Notes: generated by a model from the sequence alone, not told the origin. Counted from the first letter of the stretch, positions 25,464 to 38,364 are shown. The stretch is DNA of 64,000 nucleotides from Rhododendron vialii (GCF_030253575.1 NC_080559.1:35377001-35441000), one strand, 5' to 3'. Translations and numbers: made by a program.

Positions 25464-27940
25464 TAACTTATCCAAGAAAAAGTTAAACTCTTCTATGAAA
25501 GAGTTCTGTTAAAATCCGGATCTTTGATTGCCGAGAAAAATAAATAGTGAGATGGGCAAAACAGCCCCTTGCTTCCAGAGTAACTAGGGCTTCAAATGAA
25601 AACAGCCGTTTATGAAAAGTTCGAGACTCGACTCGATAGAGGGTAGTTGAAGTTCGCTTCATCTATTAAACAAACAAATTGAACCAAGGCCACTGTTGTA
25701 GGCTCGTTTAATAAATGAGATTATGAGATGAATCGGAACCTAACAATATTACGCTCATTTAGGTTCGCAAATCTGGAGCATATGAATATATATCATGAGA
25801 ACTTTGTAAACAAAGTATATGTATGAACTTATAAAATTGTTTCGGCTCCTAAGAGATAAATTGAATGCAAACAATGATGTTTGGGAGTAGATAAGAAGGG
25901 AGGGTAACCATCCAAATCTTCATTCACCGCAAGGTCCGCAACATATATTCTGCGGTGTGCCCTCCGTGTTCAACTCCCTGGCAGAACCCAAACTGCGGTG
26001 CTAACGTTGTCCACGTTCGGTAGGGTGGTCAATGAAGAAAAATAACTACTACTATATACTTCTTTAAATACAGTACACACCAAAGGGAAATTCCCTTTTT
26101 CATGTCCTCTTCATGTCTCTCTGGAGTGGGTGCTGCTGTCAAGCAGGGTGCTTGGCAACGGTGCCGAGCACCCTATTCGACTGTCCATCTCGGTAATGAA
26201 TGACTCAAATCTTTGCCAAACAATCAACGGCTCATATTTAATTCGAGTCATCCGTAACGAGATGAACAATCAGATGAGATGGTCGGCATAGCTCTGCTCG
26301 ATAGGGGATGCCGCTCATCCCCGGGCCCATGTCTCCCCTACCAAAATCACACCATGTATAAATTTATCATATTAGACCCCATTCTGCTAAGATTTGTTAT
26401 TTTTGAAGTATTTATTTTTCGCCTTACGATATAGGTCATTCTATGCTATTTTTCGGCGATGGAGTAGACTCCGGCACTTGAAGAGAAGAGCGTGAATGGC
26501 GTGTCGCCACAGTCGTTTCCTCTCCCCCTACGGTATTTTTTTTTCATTTACAGAGAAGCAAACAACAGCAAGCACGAACCATACACCATTATTGCTTTAT
26601 AGCCTTCGAAATACGCTTCCTCGCACCTGCATTCTCTTTTTCTGCCTCTTAACTTCTCTCTATCCCCTAATTCGAGCCACTCTCAATCTCACCCTCTTTC
26701 ATCGGCACCCCAACCCAGTAATTTACTTATATTTATATGACAAATCTATTGGAGCTCTTGCCGATTGGGAAAATATTTATTGAAGCTATGTTTTCTCCAT
26801 TGGAATAGAGAGGGGGTGTAATGACATTTTTGCCCCTTTCATTTGAGTTCTGACTGCACGCGAAAGGCACGTGACAGGGTTTTTGTCCAAAAAGTTTAAC
26901 CATTGTTAATGATTGGATTGGATGACATAGAAAGCAATCAAAAACTTGAGGGGATAGATTCATTAAATTAATAGTTTAGGAACAAAGTAGAATAATTTAG
27001 AAGATATAAAAGCAAAAAAAACCTCAAGAATTTAACATTGATAATGAGAAACCATTGAGCTGTGTGGTCGGGGACCTCTTCTTCATCTTCTTGTCATTTT
27101 ATACAGTAGATATACAGATGCCAAACATGGCAGTTTGCTTCGGCCGAAAGAACAGCAGCCCACTTTCCCCATTTCATCTTGTGAACAAAAGGTCACCCTA
27201 AACCCACAACAGCATGCCATGTCTCCCCATTGTGCAATGAACTATCAGTCTATCACTGCCTTTGTAGCCAAACTCAAATTCGGCACTCGAGTCTATGAGA
27301 CGTGGCCTATTTTAATTGGCTGCCATTTTTGGGTAAAAACAGCAGTTATCAAAATACACTGAACTTTATACAACCATTTGTGTTTTAGACTACATTATCG
27401 TCAATGGTGCATGCAGGGTGGAGCACAAATGCGCAAAAAGGTAAATTACCACTTAAAGCCGACAAAATAATCGGCGGCAAAAGAGACGGCTGCTACAATT
27501 GGAATAATGTTGGCTAAAACAGTTGATAGCACAATAAGAAAGTCGCAATATCTACGAGTACCACAATATGCATAGGAACAACCACAAACTTAAACGTATG
27601 TGCGTGCGTTTTGGACCTAAACTACAGATCTACAGTGATCCACTTCACCAAAATACCATTTAACATGAACTGCAAACTACATCAGCATGCTCCAGCAGCG
27701 ACAATGCCTCCTCAGGTGTCTCCTTGGGACCTACGAATAGCACACGAGGAGGATATAATTTTTATTGAATAGAAGTCTAAATTTCACATTGTCATGACAC
27801 AAAAAATAACTCAACAATATTTCAATAAATAGTATCTGGACTAACTTAAGCATAAAAAGGTTGAGAATGCCGCAGATATAAACTTTCTTGCTAAGTAGTT
27901 TACAAATCGACAACATAAAACTCTAGTTGTTAATCTAATG
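25464..27940. other. Spacer
   Basis: No supportable gene. An open frame of 95 codons at 26496-26783 has no recognisable domain and I do not count it as a gene. A stretch near 25620-25760 rich in TCGA and GGCTCGTT resembles decayed arms of a MITE. Confidence 0.4.
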
Positions 27941-27947
27941 GACTCTT

Positions 27948-29290
27948 AGAGCTTGGTTCTCCATGTTTTCTGGTTTCCTTATTCAACAAGGTTTCACACA
28001 TAGTCCAGCGGATGCCTCTCTGTTTGCCAAGAAATCTGATGTTGGTATTACTTTAGTTCTTGTATATGTGGATGATATTTTGGTTACAGGGAGTGACACT
28101 GAGTATATCACAGAGTTGGTTAAGATTCTCAGTACCAAGTTTGTTATCTTGGATCACTCAGCTATTTTCTGGGTATTGAAGTGCTTCAACATGGCTCTCG
28201 GATTATTTTGTCTCAAACAAAGTATGCTACCGATCTTCTTGCCAAAGCAGGGATGCATGATTGTAAGTCTAGTCCTTCTCCTTCTTCTTCTAAACCTGTA
28301 GTTTTAATTTTGACCTAGACCCTGACTTTGCTGATGTACATTGGTATCGGACTGTTGTGGCTCTCTTCAGTATTTGACCCTCACTAAACTTGAAATCTCT
28401 TTTGTTGTTAATGTTGCTTGCCAACACATGCACAGCCCTAAATATAGTCATTTTGTGTCTGTCAAACTCATTTTAAGATATATCAAAGGCTGTATCCATG
28501 AAGGTTTACACTTTGTTCCTGGTTCTTTGCAATTAACTGCTTTCACAGATGCTGACTGGGCAAGAGATTATTTCGATAGAAGATCTACATCTGGTTATTG
28601 CTTGTATCTTGGTCCAAATCTTATATCGTGGTGTGCCAAACAGCAGCATACGGTTGCTAGATCATCTATTGAAGCTGAATACCGAGCACTTGCTCAAACA
28701 GCTGCAGAAGTTTCCTGGATCCAGCAGCTTCTAGTTGATTTGCATGTTCCTTTTTCCATGCCTCATGTAATCTGGTGTGACAATATTTCTGCCATAGCAT
28801 TGGCCTCCAACCCTATTTTCCATGCTAGGACCAAGCATGTCGAGGTGGACTATCATTTTATTAGAGAAAAAGTTCTCAACAAGCAGATTCAAGTCAACCA
28901 TGTTGGGACTCTTGATCAAATTGCAGATATATTCACCAAATCTTTAACTGTGGATAGGTTTCTTTTTCTCAAAGCCAAACTCAGTGTGTTTCCCACACCC
29001 CTGAGTTTGCAGGGGCTGCAAAAAAAGGGCATTAAGGTCATTTAGTTTATTAGTTTGATTAGTTGAGGAGATTAGCAGTTAAGTAGGTTTTGGTTATCTG
29101 TTGTAATAAAGATTAGCTGAGAGCTAATCAGAAGATACAAAGGGGTTTTCCCTTGTAGTAAAAATTCAGAAAAATAGATTACGATCGAAACAGAAATGGA
29201 AAGTCACTTCTCTCCTTTCCATTCTTTCTCTCTCTCTACTTCTTGATATATGATTCTGTTCTTGATTGTTAGAAAGATTTCAGTTTTTCT
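27948..29290 (+). pseudogene. Ty1/copia retrotransposon 3' remnant
   Basis: The 3' end of a copia polyprotein. 27963-28140 holds the reverse transcriptase catalytic core YVDDILVTGSD, then frameshifts break the frame between about 28155 and 28340. 28341-29045 holds the RNase H end with FTDADWARD, STSGYCLYLG, SSIEAEYRAL, WCDNISAIALASNP, ARTKHVEVDYHF and DIFTKSL in one long frame. The purine-rich stretch near 29010-29030 (GCAGGGGCTGCAAAAAAAGGG) may be the polypurine tract, and the sequence to about 29290 is probably a decayed 3' LTR. Gag, protease, integrase and the 5' LTR are absent, so it is dead. Confidence 0.88.
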
Positions 29291-30399
29291 ATAGCTGTAC
29301 CAATGGGCCTGCAGGTCCTCGCTTTCCATACGCCGTGGCATTGTACTAATTAATGATTTGTTTTTGGGCCACTTGGATTACATTAAACTTGTAAAGTTTA
29401 ACCTTGTCAGTGGGGAAATGTGATTTGAACTCTTACTTCTCAATCGGACAATCTTGGTAAACTAGTGATGGGGAAGATTTTGTCTTCTAACCCCATTATT
29501 ATTAAGTAGGAAAATGACAGCAAGTTCCCAACAACGCATATAATGCCAATTAAGCTAGCTGTGTTCTTGTTCCCAATCCAGTGATTGGTCCTCATCAGTT
29601 GATACAATAAGGTGGAAATTTTGTGGAGTAATTTTATGGAACTGATCCAATGCATACCCCCTTCAAGTTGCCTAATTGGACTTGCGAGGAAGAAGGAAAA
29701 AAAATGCTACAGGCCAAAAATTTTGGCTCAGAGATTTACCAAGACGCACTACTCTGTTCCTAGTACTTAATGAAAATTATTCCATCGTCTTGGAACACCG
29801 CTACGTGGTGTCCCAACACATTTGTCCACCAAAAACTCATGTGGTGCCCAGCAAGAATGTGTGTGGTGGAAAAGGATGTTGGAAAACCAAGTAGCGGTGC
29901 CCCAAGACGAGTGAATAATTCCTCATTGTGAACCCTTTGTTTTTTGAAAACGTGCACTTTAGGTGGAGATATATTTTTAGTATTTATTTTCCGATTTAGA
30001 AAATCTAAAATCTAATTAAGGTGGTTGATGGGTGCAAAAAAAAAAGAAAAAAGAAAAGAAAAAGAAACCACGAAAGTACACCTTTTTTGTCCAAGAAAAT
30101 GCACCTTACATTACATGATTTTTTTTCTTAATGTATAAAAAAAAAAATGTTCTTAATTATGACATGTTCCTTGCTTTGTTCCTGGCATCCTGCTGAGCCA
30201 CATGTTCAGAATATTTAAATAAAGAAACATGGAAGTTGTTTATCTAATTTCCACACGGGTTATATTCTCTTCGAGTGCGATGACAGAGAAGTCCATCTTG
30301 TGGTTTTCATGTCTCAAACATTCTACTGATCTGTTTGGTATAGATAGGACGGCACTGAAGTCTATCTTGTGACCTTTCATGTCTCCAACATTCTGCTCT

Positions 30400-30403
<4 letters not shown>
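29291..30403. other. Spacer upstream of MATE gene
   Basis: No gene seen. At 29408-29445 a minus-strand B-box-like GAGTTCAAATC hints at a SINE head. The MATE promoter should lie in the right part of this stretch. Confidence 0.4.

Positions 30404-30442
<39 letters not shown>
30404..30442 (+). repeat. (GA)n in MATE leader
   Basis: About 19 GA units ending 16 bases before the MATE ATG, so it is in the leader or core promoter. GA tracts are binding sites for plant BPC (GAGA-binding) proteins; a role here is inference. Confidence 0.85.
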
Positions 30443-30447
<5 letters not shown>

Positions 30448-30458
30448 CAGAGGAAAGA

Positions 30459-33400
30459 ATGGAGAGAGATGAGCAAAAACAGCCACTGATTCCGAGAGAG
30501 GGAGTGACCAGCAGAGAAGAGATTTTCACTGAAGTGAAGAAGCAGTTGTGTTTGGCTGGGCCTATAGTTTCAGTGAATCTGTTACTATGTTTCTTACAGA
30601 TGATATCAGTCATGTTTGTGGGGCATCTTGGGGAGTTGCCTCTTGCGGGTGCTTCCATGGCTACCTCATTTGCTTCTGTCACCGGCTTCAGCCTCATGGT
30701 AATTATTTGGCTTCTTCTCAATATTCGTTCTTCTTACTTGCAAGAAAATGATTGGCAATATGTGCAGGAGATAGGCAATATGTGTACACAAACAAAGATG
30801 GAAAAGCATTCATTTCGGATGTGGGTCCCACTACTGTACCAACTTGAATTTTTCTCCATTGATTTTTTCTACACTGTTATTTGTTGCATATCGATGTTCT
30901 GGACTATCAATGAAGGAATCATAGTAATGTGCACATAAATTGATTTGGGTCTCTAAGTCTGCCCTCTTTGATGCCATTTGGCTTTGATTTTGGGGCATAG
31001 TTTTACAACAAAACGTCCTTGTAGCTCCTCGGTTCTTGGAGGTTTAGGAGGGCTACTGTTTTAGTGGTATTCTGAGAGCAGCCACTTTGTGCATATATTG
31101 CCAAATGTTAGGTCTGTCTCCAATCATCCCCGCCCATACCCCCAATGGTTGGAGACTAGATGGGTTATGTTATGTTGTTGTTGTTGTTGATTTTTTCTAC
31201 ACTGTTTCATTACACTTTGGATAGTCCTATGGTACACACCTTTTTCTTGTTTCTATATTGTCATCTCCGTTTTGTAGTTTCTTGCACTGTTCCATTCATC
31301 GATAGACATCAGTCTTTTCGTTTCCATGGTATAGCCGATTTTTATCAAAAATTTTCCTTCTTGTTTTTTCAATTGACCTGTTGGAGCGTTAACAAGCTAG
31401 GAATTGAAATCTGCTGCACCGATTTCTACTGAATCACTAATATGGGTTTTGGCCCAAAGTGACGTGACCCCAAGATACAATTAGCCTTTTGATGCACATC
31501 GTTGTACTGAATCTAGTGCTAGTAGCACGGCTCAATACATATATATTAGGCAATATATTGGCTCCCGAAGCTTCAATACATACATATTAGCCAATATATT
31601 GGTTCAACGCGTATTGAGACAAATGAATAGGTATACATACACATGACGCTTGATACTTTTAACCTCATATCAGTACTTTGTTATTTTGGACTCAATGTTT
31701 CTTAAATATTGGCAAGGATAATTTGGATATAATGACTTAAACTTGTTAACACTAAATTGTCGCTTTGGTTTAACAGGTCGGAATGGGAAGTGCACTGGAC
31801 ACATTCTGTGGGCAGTCCTATGGAGCAAAACAGTACCACATGCTTGGCATTTACTTGCAAAGAGCCATGTTTGTTCTTTTATTGGCCTGCATCCCTCTTT
31901 CCTGTATTTGGGCCAATACGAGTCAAATCCTTCTATTCTTCGGCCAGGATCCAGAAATTGCAGCCGAGGCCGGGTCCTATGCCCGTTACTTAATTCCAAC
32001 GATTTTCGCGTACGCGATCCTGCAGTGTCACGTTAGGTTCCTGCAAGCCCAAAACAATGTTGTCCCAATGATGCTGAGCGCTGGATTCACTACATTGTTA
32101 CATGTTTTCATCTGTTGGGTTTTAGTATTTAAATCGGGTCTTGGAAATAAAGGCGCAGCATTGGCTAATGGTATTTCTTATTGGGTCAACGCAATATTGT
32201 TGGCGGTTTATGTTCGGGTATCTCCTTCTTGTAAGAAGACTTGGACAGGGTTTTCCGCGGAGGCGTTGCATGATGTTATGAAATTCGTTCGGCTTGCTAT
32301 TCCTTCGGCCATTATGATTTGGTAAGTTATCGGTTTCCTAACTTTGTTACTGTGTTTCGAATAGTGGTGATGTAATTTCATTGTTGTATTTTTCTTGGAA
32401 ACAGCTTGGAAATCTGGTCATTTGAAATGATGGTTCTCTTATCCGGTCTCCTCCCTAATCCGAAGCTAGAAACCTCTGTTCTTTCTATCTGGTTAGTAAT
32501 TATTTTTCATTGAATCGACAGAAAATCAAAAACACTTTCTACTTTGTTGTCCTTACTTTTGCTTTAGTTGGTTTTCTCCATAAAAAGCTTTTTCCCACAC
32601 TGTTCCTGGCAATTGATTCTGACTAACCATTTGAATTCCCAGCCTCAATACATGTTCTGTTGTTTACATGATACCCCTCGGACTCAGTGGTGCTACAAGG
32701 TAATAGCTTAATTGTTGACTACTATTCCAGGTCTGTCCATTTGCCTCCTTTGTCTTGGTCATTTTGTACTCGGCTTTTTCACAAAAATGGCCCACATCGT
32801 GAGGCCACGTGACCAAACTGGACGGGCTAATCCATTAACTAATCAGATTGGACAGAATATCCAAACTTTATGTTGTTTTTCTACCTTTGTTTTCCTTGTC
32901 ATAATTTAGCATCAGAGTTTCCAATGAATTGGGTGCTGGGCGACCACAAGCAGCCCGTTTAGCAGTATGCGTGGTGGTGTGCTTGGTTGTTGCCGAAGGC
33001 GTTATTGCAGGAGCTGTCTTGATTCTGGGGCGTCACGTTTGGGGATATTGTTACAGTAAAGAAGAAAAGGTAGTAAGATATGTGGGACAGATGATGATAT
33101 TGCTTGCTGCATCCCACTGGTTGGATGGTCTTCAATCTGTTCTTTCAGGTATGTACCAATATAATTCTAAACTCCTATCTGCAACTTCTTGTTTCAAACA
33201 AATAAATTATTTGGACTTTAATTAGTAATTGTGTCGAACAAAGAAATTTTGGTATCGCTTATCTACGAAACATGAAGAATAGGGCCAGGGAGACATTGAT
33301 ATAGCCATAAGCGTCACCCGACTCAGATTGAAATGTTATTGTGCATTATGGTTTTTCAGCCATTTTACTATTTCGAACACACTGCATGTTCTAGGAGAAT

Positions 33401-34147
33401 GCCATAGCTTTCTCCCAAGTTATAAATAGCCTCCAAACCCTTGCACATATGCTCTTTGATATGTGTATCCTAAATTACTAATTTAAATTTGAAAAAACAA
33501 GTTTCATCAATTGGTTTGCAATCAATTTCAGGAACTGCTAGAGGATGTGGTTGGCAAAAGATTGGTGCTTTTGCTAATTTGGGAGCTTATTATCTCATTG
33601 GTATACCTGTTGGTATAACATTAGCCTTTGTTTGCCACATTGGTGGAAAGGTAATTTATATGCAAATAATGAGCTTTTTAACATTCTCTCTCCTTTTTTT
33701 TTGTGTGTGTGTGTTACATGTACCGATTCTCTCTCTCTCTCGATCAAAAAAACACAGCAATGTTTTCTCGTGTTTCAATTGTACATGTGATGCAGGGACT
33801 CTGGACTGGAATTATTGTGGCACTATTTGCGCAAGCATCATTTCTCGCAATCATAACTCTATGCACTAATTGGGAGAAAGAAGTAAGTACTAAATGGATA
33901 AAAAAAAGTGTTTTTTCACTGTATTTCATTATGAACTACTATAACATACGACTAAGTGATTCTGTGAATATTAGTCAACATGAGTCCACTTTATTGTATA
34001 TTTGTTGTTGAATTATAGTGAACAAAAACTGTCTCAACAACTTTTGTCTCATACAATTTTGTTGGTCTCATTATTCTGTAGGCAAAGAAGGCTAGTGACA
34101 GGGTATATGGCTCAATCATACCTATAGAAGCATCTTCAGAAAGTTGA
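30459..34147 (+). CDS. MATE efflux transporter, DETOXIFICATION (DTX14-like)
   Basis: MATE carriers export organic cations, flavonoids or toxins in exchange for protons or sodium across the plasma membrane or tonoplast. Exons: 30459-30698, 31777-32321, 32405-32491, 32643-32699, 32910-33148, 33532-33650, 33796-33882, 34082-34147, all joining in frame to 479 residues, normal for the family. The start follows the GA tract; the frame extends upstream only through repeat-coded Arg-Glu. Recognisable blocks are [63 protein letters not shown] and [20 protein letters not shown]. Twelve membrane helices are expected. Closest in memory to Arabidopsis DTX14-16. The substrate cannot be inferred. Intron 1 (1.08 kb) contains a retroposon-like insertion. 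Confidence 0.93.
30879..31186 (+). mobile_element. 308-bp SINE-like insertion in MATE intron 1
   Basis: A perfect 20-base direct repeat, TTGATTTTTTCTACACTGTT, lies at 30859-30878 and 31187-31206. The 308 bases between end in (TTG)n, the tail type of many plant SINEs. Long target duplication plus simple tail means retroposition by LINE machinery. I do not see a convincing tRNA-like head at its 5' end. The block from GAGCAGCCACTTTG to the tail looks like a SINE body, but the family is unknown to me. Confidence 0.8.
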
Positions 34148-34315
34148 ATTATGAGAGTGGAATACCTTGTTGAATGTTAGAAATTGAATTTGAAACAGCT
34201 TGGAAAAATTGGAAGTGCATCTAAGCATGTCTAGTAACAGGGGAGAAGAGGTGTTTGTCAACAAACTTTGACAAGGGGGGTTTCGTCGTTTTCCAAACAT
34301 TGAGTGGAAATATGT

Positions 34316-34321
34316 AATAAA
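34316..34321 (+). terminator. MATE polyadenylation signal candidate
   Basis: AATAAA about 170 bases after the MATE stop codon, in a T- and A-rich context. Confidence 0.4.
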
Positions 34322-34485
34322 ATCAAAACTCGAGGGGTGTAATCAAAATTTCCCCCAGAAGTTATCAAATCAGGATAATTATGTTCTTTTGGTGATCATG
34401 TACTGCATGCAGCAAACATTTTCCCTACTTTCCCTTACCGCCTGCACAAATCCCGAGCAGTTCACTCGTTCTCTCAAAACCCTAC

Positions 34486-34489
<4 letters not shown>

Positions 34490-34525
<36 letters not shown>

Positions 34526-34535
34526 CCGAGTAACG
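34490..34535 (+). promoter_or_regulatory. Possible leader exon of acidic-tail gene 1
   Basis: A (CT)n tract (34490-34522) is followed by TAACG and the donor GTGAGA at 34536. The neighbouring paralogue at 38.1 kb has the same arrangement: CT tract, short exon end, GTGAGT donor, then an intron in the leader. The matching acceptor for gene 1 would be CTGGACAG ending at 36797, 10 bases before its ATG. This would give a 2.26-kb leader intron. Inference only. Confidence 0.4.
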
Positions 34536-36797
34536 GTGAGATATTCGTTTTCTTAGATCATTTTGTATATGTATGTATGTTCATGTGCCAAGATGATCTG
34601 TTATTGTGTTTTGTTCTGATGTGCGTTAATATCCCTTTCATTAGGAGTAAAACTGACGAATCTTTCAGCATTTGTCTGATTCCAGTGCTTTTTGTGAGTG
34701 TGAATATGTTTACAATGTTTTGATCGGAAAGAATAATGATCTTTTACTGGTAGATCTCTGTCCACAGGAGATAATTTAGTGTTATTCGTTTGCACTACAG
34801 TCACTAATGTTGGTGTTTTGTTTGAATCTTCAACGCTTAAACGAGTGTATACTTAAACAAGTTGATAGTCACCGTTTTGTTTGGTTTATCTATCGATTTA
34901 TTATCTTAAACGAGTCACTGGTTGGGTGTATTTTATTCATGGGGGGACCCACATCTAGTTATATTCTTTGGAAAAATTCCTGTTTCTGATTACTAGTGGG
35001 ACTATGTTTTGACTAACTAGCAAAACCCAAAACAAAAGGGTTTGTATCCATCAACCAATTTAGTCCATAAATGAGGCCTGTGAAGGGAAGATTGGGTGCA
35101 CCTAAGCTTTGGCAATTTTGTAACTAGTTGCTTGAGGTCGTTTTCATAGCCGCAAACGAAGGCCAATTTAACACCAGAAGCCCCCTGTTATATCTGTCAT
35201 CTATTACTAAGAATGTTAGTGTAAAGCGCATTTTTGGCACCATTAATTCAACTTCCTACCTTTCCTAAATTAAGCTACATGTCTTAGTCATAGTCTCTAT
35301 AGAGCACCCCTTCCCCCAAAAAAAAAGCTCTAGCTCTTATATAGTGTAACAGGGCGATATAGGAAATTGAAATACTCACAGTCTTATGTGGTGCTCTTGG
35401 AGTTATTTGTAAGGTTACAAGTTTTGGAGTTGGATTTTGTTCACCTTGATGTTAAATAGATTGAAGGGTTTATGCATGTATAATTTAGTCTCAGATGGTA
35501 ACCGTTCATGTGTTACCTTGGGATATCAACTTCATATCTTCATTACCTGGTTTGAAGTCCACCATCATGTGAGTTGGCCCTGTAAATTTGACAAATTGTT
35601 AATATCCGGTTTTGTATGAATTGTATGCTTGGAAATCATGTGTTGTAATAGTTCTTAAGTTGCTGTTCAAATGCAAGCTGCTTTTGAAACTTTTAAACTT
35701 TATTTTACCTAATTATACTCGTTCTTATGCCATGTTGTTGATAATAGCATCTTGGCAGTCATTTTCGTTACATCAAATGTGGTTCGGAAATCAATTGTAT
35801 GTAGGTTATTCTTCAGATCGAAATTCATCATATGTCCATGGGCAACTAATGTACCGGAAACGTTCTTCTTTGATTAAAATCTTGGTTTCACTAAAATGTG
35901 GAACTCTCTTTGTGAATGTTTGAGCTTATTCTTTGATTCCTTTCAGAACATTCTATTGTCATGAACTCATGATAGTAAACATAAAGCAATACTGTAGAGT
36001 TTTTAAATTTTGGAAAAATAACATTTCCTATAAAGATGTTCGTGACTAGGTCTTTGCTCTACTTTCATATATACTCCTATGCTGGTATGTGAGGGAGCGT
36101 CTCCGCGTATATGTATCCTGCTCCAGTAACTACTTAGAGGACAACGGAATCTTCATGAGCAATCTTGCTGAGCAAAATTTCTCTTACATTAATAACGTTT
36201 TGGCTTCATCTCTTTTCTTCACATGCCACTATACATCAGTTCTTTCCACATGATTCTATCGAGTGTAAAGTATCAACCACATGGAGAAAGCTACGAAACA
36301 TGCTAGAAAATCTCCTCTCTAATTCCTAACTTCTGATTATAGCATGTCGAAAGGTGAAGATACATGATACTTGTAGAGTTACACTTTTTCTTAATCAGTC
36401 GTTATCTTTGTGATTTTAGTTACACAGAAATTTGAATTTCTATTCAATTGTATCAACCTCAGATTTTTGGGTCGTACAAAAGCTTCGGATTTTTGAGCCA
36501 TTGTCCGTGAAATGTGGAAATTCCTTCGAAAGTTAGTCCAGATGTCTTTGTTCGCTCACTTTTGTACATGCTAGGAGTATTTTGCTGGCTAGTTTAGTAG
36601 ATATGACTAATGAAATTCTTGTTAATGCACGAACAAATGATTCTCTCTCTGCTTGACCAAAAAAAAATGATTCTCTCTCTTATCTTCTGCTTGTTTTTAT
36701 TCCCTCTTTCGAGTCTCCGTGATGGTTTCTGTCTGCTTGTATTGAAAAAGCCATTTTTATAAATTACATTTGTGGCAATGTGTTTGGTTCTGGACAG
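34536..36797 (+). other. Spacer or leader intron, no coding exon seen
   Basis: T-rich on the plus strand, as plant introns are. No supportable coding frame or bounded transposon. It could be the leader intron of gene 1 of the array or plain spacer. Confidence 0.4.
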
Positions 36798-36807
36798 TGA
36801 ATTTCCA

Positions 36808-37314
36808 ATGAGCAGCAGATCAGGCAAAAGGTCACGGGAGGTCATTCCCTCCCACTCTTCCGGAAAATCAGCTATTTATGGGACTGTTGGTGCATTCATA
36901 GGAAGGCCAGTGGAGCAACCACGGTCATACGAGAGGATTACCAGGGCCAGATACGAGGATAAGCAGACCGGCAGTTATGAACGCTATACCACAAAGGAGA
37001 AGGCCTCAAGCGGCGAGCGACATGTGGAGAGAGGAACAAGACAGGTTGGTGTCAGGGATGAGGTCAAGAAGAGCTCAACTGTCAAGGTTGGTGACAAAAG
37101 CGGCTACACGGAGTACCAGGTCGAGGAGAGGATTCGACATGTTGACTTTGGTCGGGGCAGTATTACAAATGGCCCAAACAACTATGCCAGTTACAGCCAT
37201 GATAGTGTTGGCGATGATGATGACAATGGTGATTATGGGTCTGGCTATGCTGATGTCAATGCTGCCCCGAGCTATGACTGTGATGGCAGCTACAGCGATG
37301 ATGATTATTATTAG
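36808..37314 (+). CDS. Acidic-tail family protein, array copy 1 (unrecognised)
   Basis: 168 residues; I do not recognise the family. From the ATG after an acceptor-like CTGGACAG the protein has a Ser/Arg-rich start, a basic core (about 40-115) with SYERYTTKEKASSGERHVE, STVKVGDKSGYTEYQVEER and HVDFG, then an acidic, Asp-, Gly- and Tyr-rich tail ending SYSDDDYY. The core aligns residue for residue with the next copy at 38.4 kb. No signal peptide, membrane helix or catalytic motif. The charge split (basic core, acidic disordered tail) would suit a nucleic-acid- or protein-binding factor, but that is a guess. An upstream in-frame ATG at 36772 lies before the acceptor-like site, so I prefer 36808. 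Confidence 0.75.
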   Translation: MSSRSGKRSREVIPSHSSGKSAIYGTVGAFIGRPVEQPRSYERITRARYEDKQTGSYERYTTKEKASSGERHVERGTRQVGVRDEVKKSSTVKVGDKSGYTEYQVEERIRHVDFGRGSITNGPNNYASYSHDSVGDDDDNGDYGSGYADVNAAPSYDCDGSYSDDDYY

Positions 37315-38050
37315 GGTTTAGTCCCCATCATCATTATGCTGTTATTGTCCTCAGTAGAAGTAATATGCAGTTTATGGGTCCTTTCTTGGTGGTTATGTTT
37401 TCTTTCAGTGTTTCAGCACGGAAGTTCCTAGCTGTAAATACTAGGCACTTTTAATCTTTTAAGTTGAATGGTTTATATTATCTGATGAGACGAAGTTAAC
37501 TCTTACTACTAGTTTTTTATCGGAAGTTAACTCTTACTAGTTAGAACTGTGATTCAGAAATTGCAGTGGCTGAATTTGCTTTTCGATTCTTCGGTTATTA
37601 GTTCTTAGCGAAAACTTTCTGGGTTTGCATGTATCGGTGTTTGCACAATGTGAATTAAGTTGTGATTACTTATTAGTAGGTGTTTTCCGTGTTTGTTTAT
37701 CTATTTCCTTGGGTCGAAAAGTGCGTCTGTGTAAAAAGTACGTGAGCGTCCTCTCACATCACTTCTTGTCTAAAGTTAACTTCAAGCTCACTCCCTATCT
37801 ATTCATGATCCAAATAATACTTCTCACTTTCTTTGTATGCATCTCATCTCACTTTTCTTCCCCGAAACCAGCCAAATGGGAAACAGAGTTTACATTCAGA
37901 ACCCCACCCCATGTGATGTGAACCAATAATACATATGTACAGTATTACCTTTTCTCCTTTTTACCTACACCAACGAATCTGCCTTTTGAACCTTATCTCT
38001 TTCAATAGCACCTCTAACCCTTTAAACGAGCTTCTACACAGTCTTTACTA
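37315..38050. other. Spacer between array copies 1 and 2
   Basis: 3' region of copy 1 and promoter of copy 2. No other gene seen. Confidence 0.45.
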
Positions 38051-38116
38051 CCCTCTCACTCTCTCTCCCTCTCCCTCTCTCTCTCTCTCTCAATCTCAAG
38101 CTCCAAGTCTTCGAAG
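38051..38116 (+). promoter_or_regulatory. Leader exon end of array copy 2 with CT tract
   Basis: A pyrimidine tract (CTCTCT, 38051-38091) then TCTTCGAAG and the strong donor GTGAGT at 38117. The acceptor TTCTTTCAG ends at 38352, 12 bases before the ATG, defining a 236-base leader intron. Confidence 0.6.
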
Positions 38117-38364
38117 GTGAGTTAAGATTCTGTTCAATTTTAATTTCTAGTAGGCTACTGCGTCTTATTACAATTATGTGCCCCGACCATGGAATATCTG
38201 TTTATATAAGTATATGTACCGTGTTTATCTGTTTATATAAGTATGTGTACCGTGTTTGAGTACGTGATATTGTGATCACCACATATGAAGTTAGTTTGTG
38301 CAACCAAGTGTTCAATTCGATATGTTTGGATTGTGTGAAGTTCTTCTTTCAGGATCAGAAAAAG

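Noticed and set aside
26496..26783. 95-codon frame in the 23-28 kb spacer
   Set aside because: No domain, no homologue I recognise, no splice or promoter context.
30402..30458. N-terminal extension of the MATE protein
   Set aside because: The in-frame extension is repeat-coded Arg-Glu from the GA tract; MATE proteins start near [15 protein letters not shown] sequence, so 30459 is preferred.
36772..36807. Upstream ATG for array copy 1
   Set aside because: It precedes an acceptor-like CTGGACAG at the same place where copy 2 has its leader-intron acceptor, so it is probably intronic.
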